Below the pieces are notes generated by a model. The model worked only from the letters and a program-made list of their open reading frames with translations, did no database searches and was not told the origin of the DNA. The position numbers were made by a program, and so were the translations under genes. Shown here in pieces: positions 5,454 to 5,569 of a stretch of DNA of 5,569 nucleotides (positions are counted from its first letter, which is position 1; each line of letters begins with the position of its first letter). Source of the DNA: Lachnospiraceae bacterium (lineage in GTDB: Bacteria > Bacillota > Clostridia > Lachnospirales > Lachnospiraceae); contig JAEDFR010000127.1 of NCBI GenBank assembly GCA_016297945.1, positions 1-5,569 of the forward strand. Direction: 5' to 3'.

Positions 5454-5569
5454 GTGTTCCCACTATATTTGTGTCGAAAGTGCGATATATGGGGTTTTGA
5501 CCTTAGATGCAGATTTTTATCTCTGCCATCGTTTCTCACTTTTTATTATTCGCAACTTTGGGGACATAG
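5432..5569 (-). repeat. Flanking inverted repeat, copy B; candidate small RNA
   Basis: This is the inverted partner of 167-305. It runs from the window edge to the dnaJ stop codon and points toward dnaJ. Its central hairpin is better paired than in copy A: on the minus strand GAT, a bulged G and GCAGA (5530-5522) pair with TCTGCATC (5513-5506). The middle stem CCCA/TATAT with ATATA/TGGG (5459-5493) and the 3' terminator hairpin are also kept. Any promoter or upstream frame lies beyond the window. A minus-strand frame MSPKLRIIKSEKRWQR then stop (5567-5517) exists and could equally be the tail of a gene entering from the right. Confidence 0.88.
5459..5498 (+). terminator. Possible operon terminator after dnaJ
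   Basis: CCCA (5459-5462) and TATAT (5464-5468) pair with ATATA (5485-5489) and TGGG (5490-5493), with C5463 bulged. The stem is followed by G and four T (5495-5498). It is the best + strand terminator candidate after dnaJ, but the T tract is short, the loop is long and the sequence belongs to repeat copy B. A second stem (5506-5513 with 5522-5530), followed by a T-rich run around 5531-5549, is an alternative. Confidence 0.3.

Noticed and set aside
167..5569. Composite transposon carrying the operon
   Set aside because: The copies contain no transposase and no terminal inverted repeats of their own, and any target duplication on the right is outside the window. Only an inverted repeat pair can be claimed.
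1..5569. CRISPR array, tRNA, rRNA, riboswitch, phage or defence genes
   Set aside because: No spaced direct repeats, cloverleaf, conserved riboswitch core or such protein was seen. The only tandem repeat is the 13-bp array, which has no spacers.

Overview
The window holds one complete class I heat-shock operon, hrcA-grpE-dnaK-dnaJ, all on the + strand (428-5435). A perfect CIRCE operator sits in front of it. The AT-rich composition, the Gram-positive form of DnaK (short nucleotide-binding domain, 628 aa), CIRCE/HrcA control and the protein sequences point to a Firmicute of class Clostridia. Lachnospiraceae is the most likely family; this is a judgement from sequence style, not from a search.

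Layout: positions 1-83 end with a strong intrinsic terminator for a gene lying to the left. Positions 84-337 contain no recognised protein gene. They hold a TATAAT box and a 139-bp element (copy A, 167-305) that ends in a terminator-like hairpin. The hrcA promoter (338-371), CIRCE (384-410) and hrcA follow. grpE starts 7 nt after hrcA. A 183-bp gap with four 13-bp tandem repeats separates grpE from dnaK, which has the only strong Shine-Dalgarno in the operon. dnaJ starts 6 nt after dnaK. Right after dnaJ, and sharing its stop codon, lies copy B of the same element (5432-5569) in the opposite orientation. It runs to the window edge.

How the genes work together: HrcA binds CIRCE and represses the operon in unstressed cells. 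DnaK is the ATP-driven Hsp70 chaperone, DnaJ delivers substrates and stimulates its ATPase, and GrpE exchanges its nucleotide. HrcA encoded first gives autoregulation.

The chaperone genes look ordinary. The unexplained part is the inverted pair of ~139-bp elements bracketing the operon. The copies share 39 of their first 40 bases and about 80% overall by hand alignment. Both keep an internal hairpin, with one compensatory base-pair change, and a 3' hairpin with a U-rich tail that pairs properly only on the strand reading from the outer to the inner end. This suggests a small structured RNA, or a mobile repeat derived from one, of a kind I do not recognise. A second surprise is an 11-bp perfect stem followed by seven T on the minus strand inside dnaJ, over the HPD codons, which looks like an antisense terminator.
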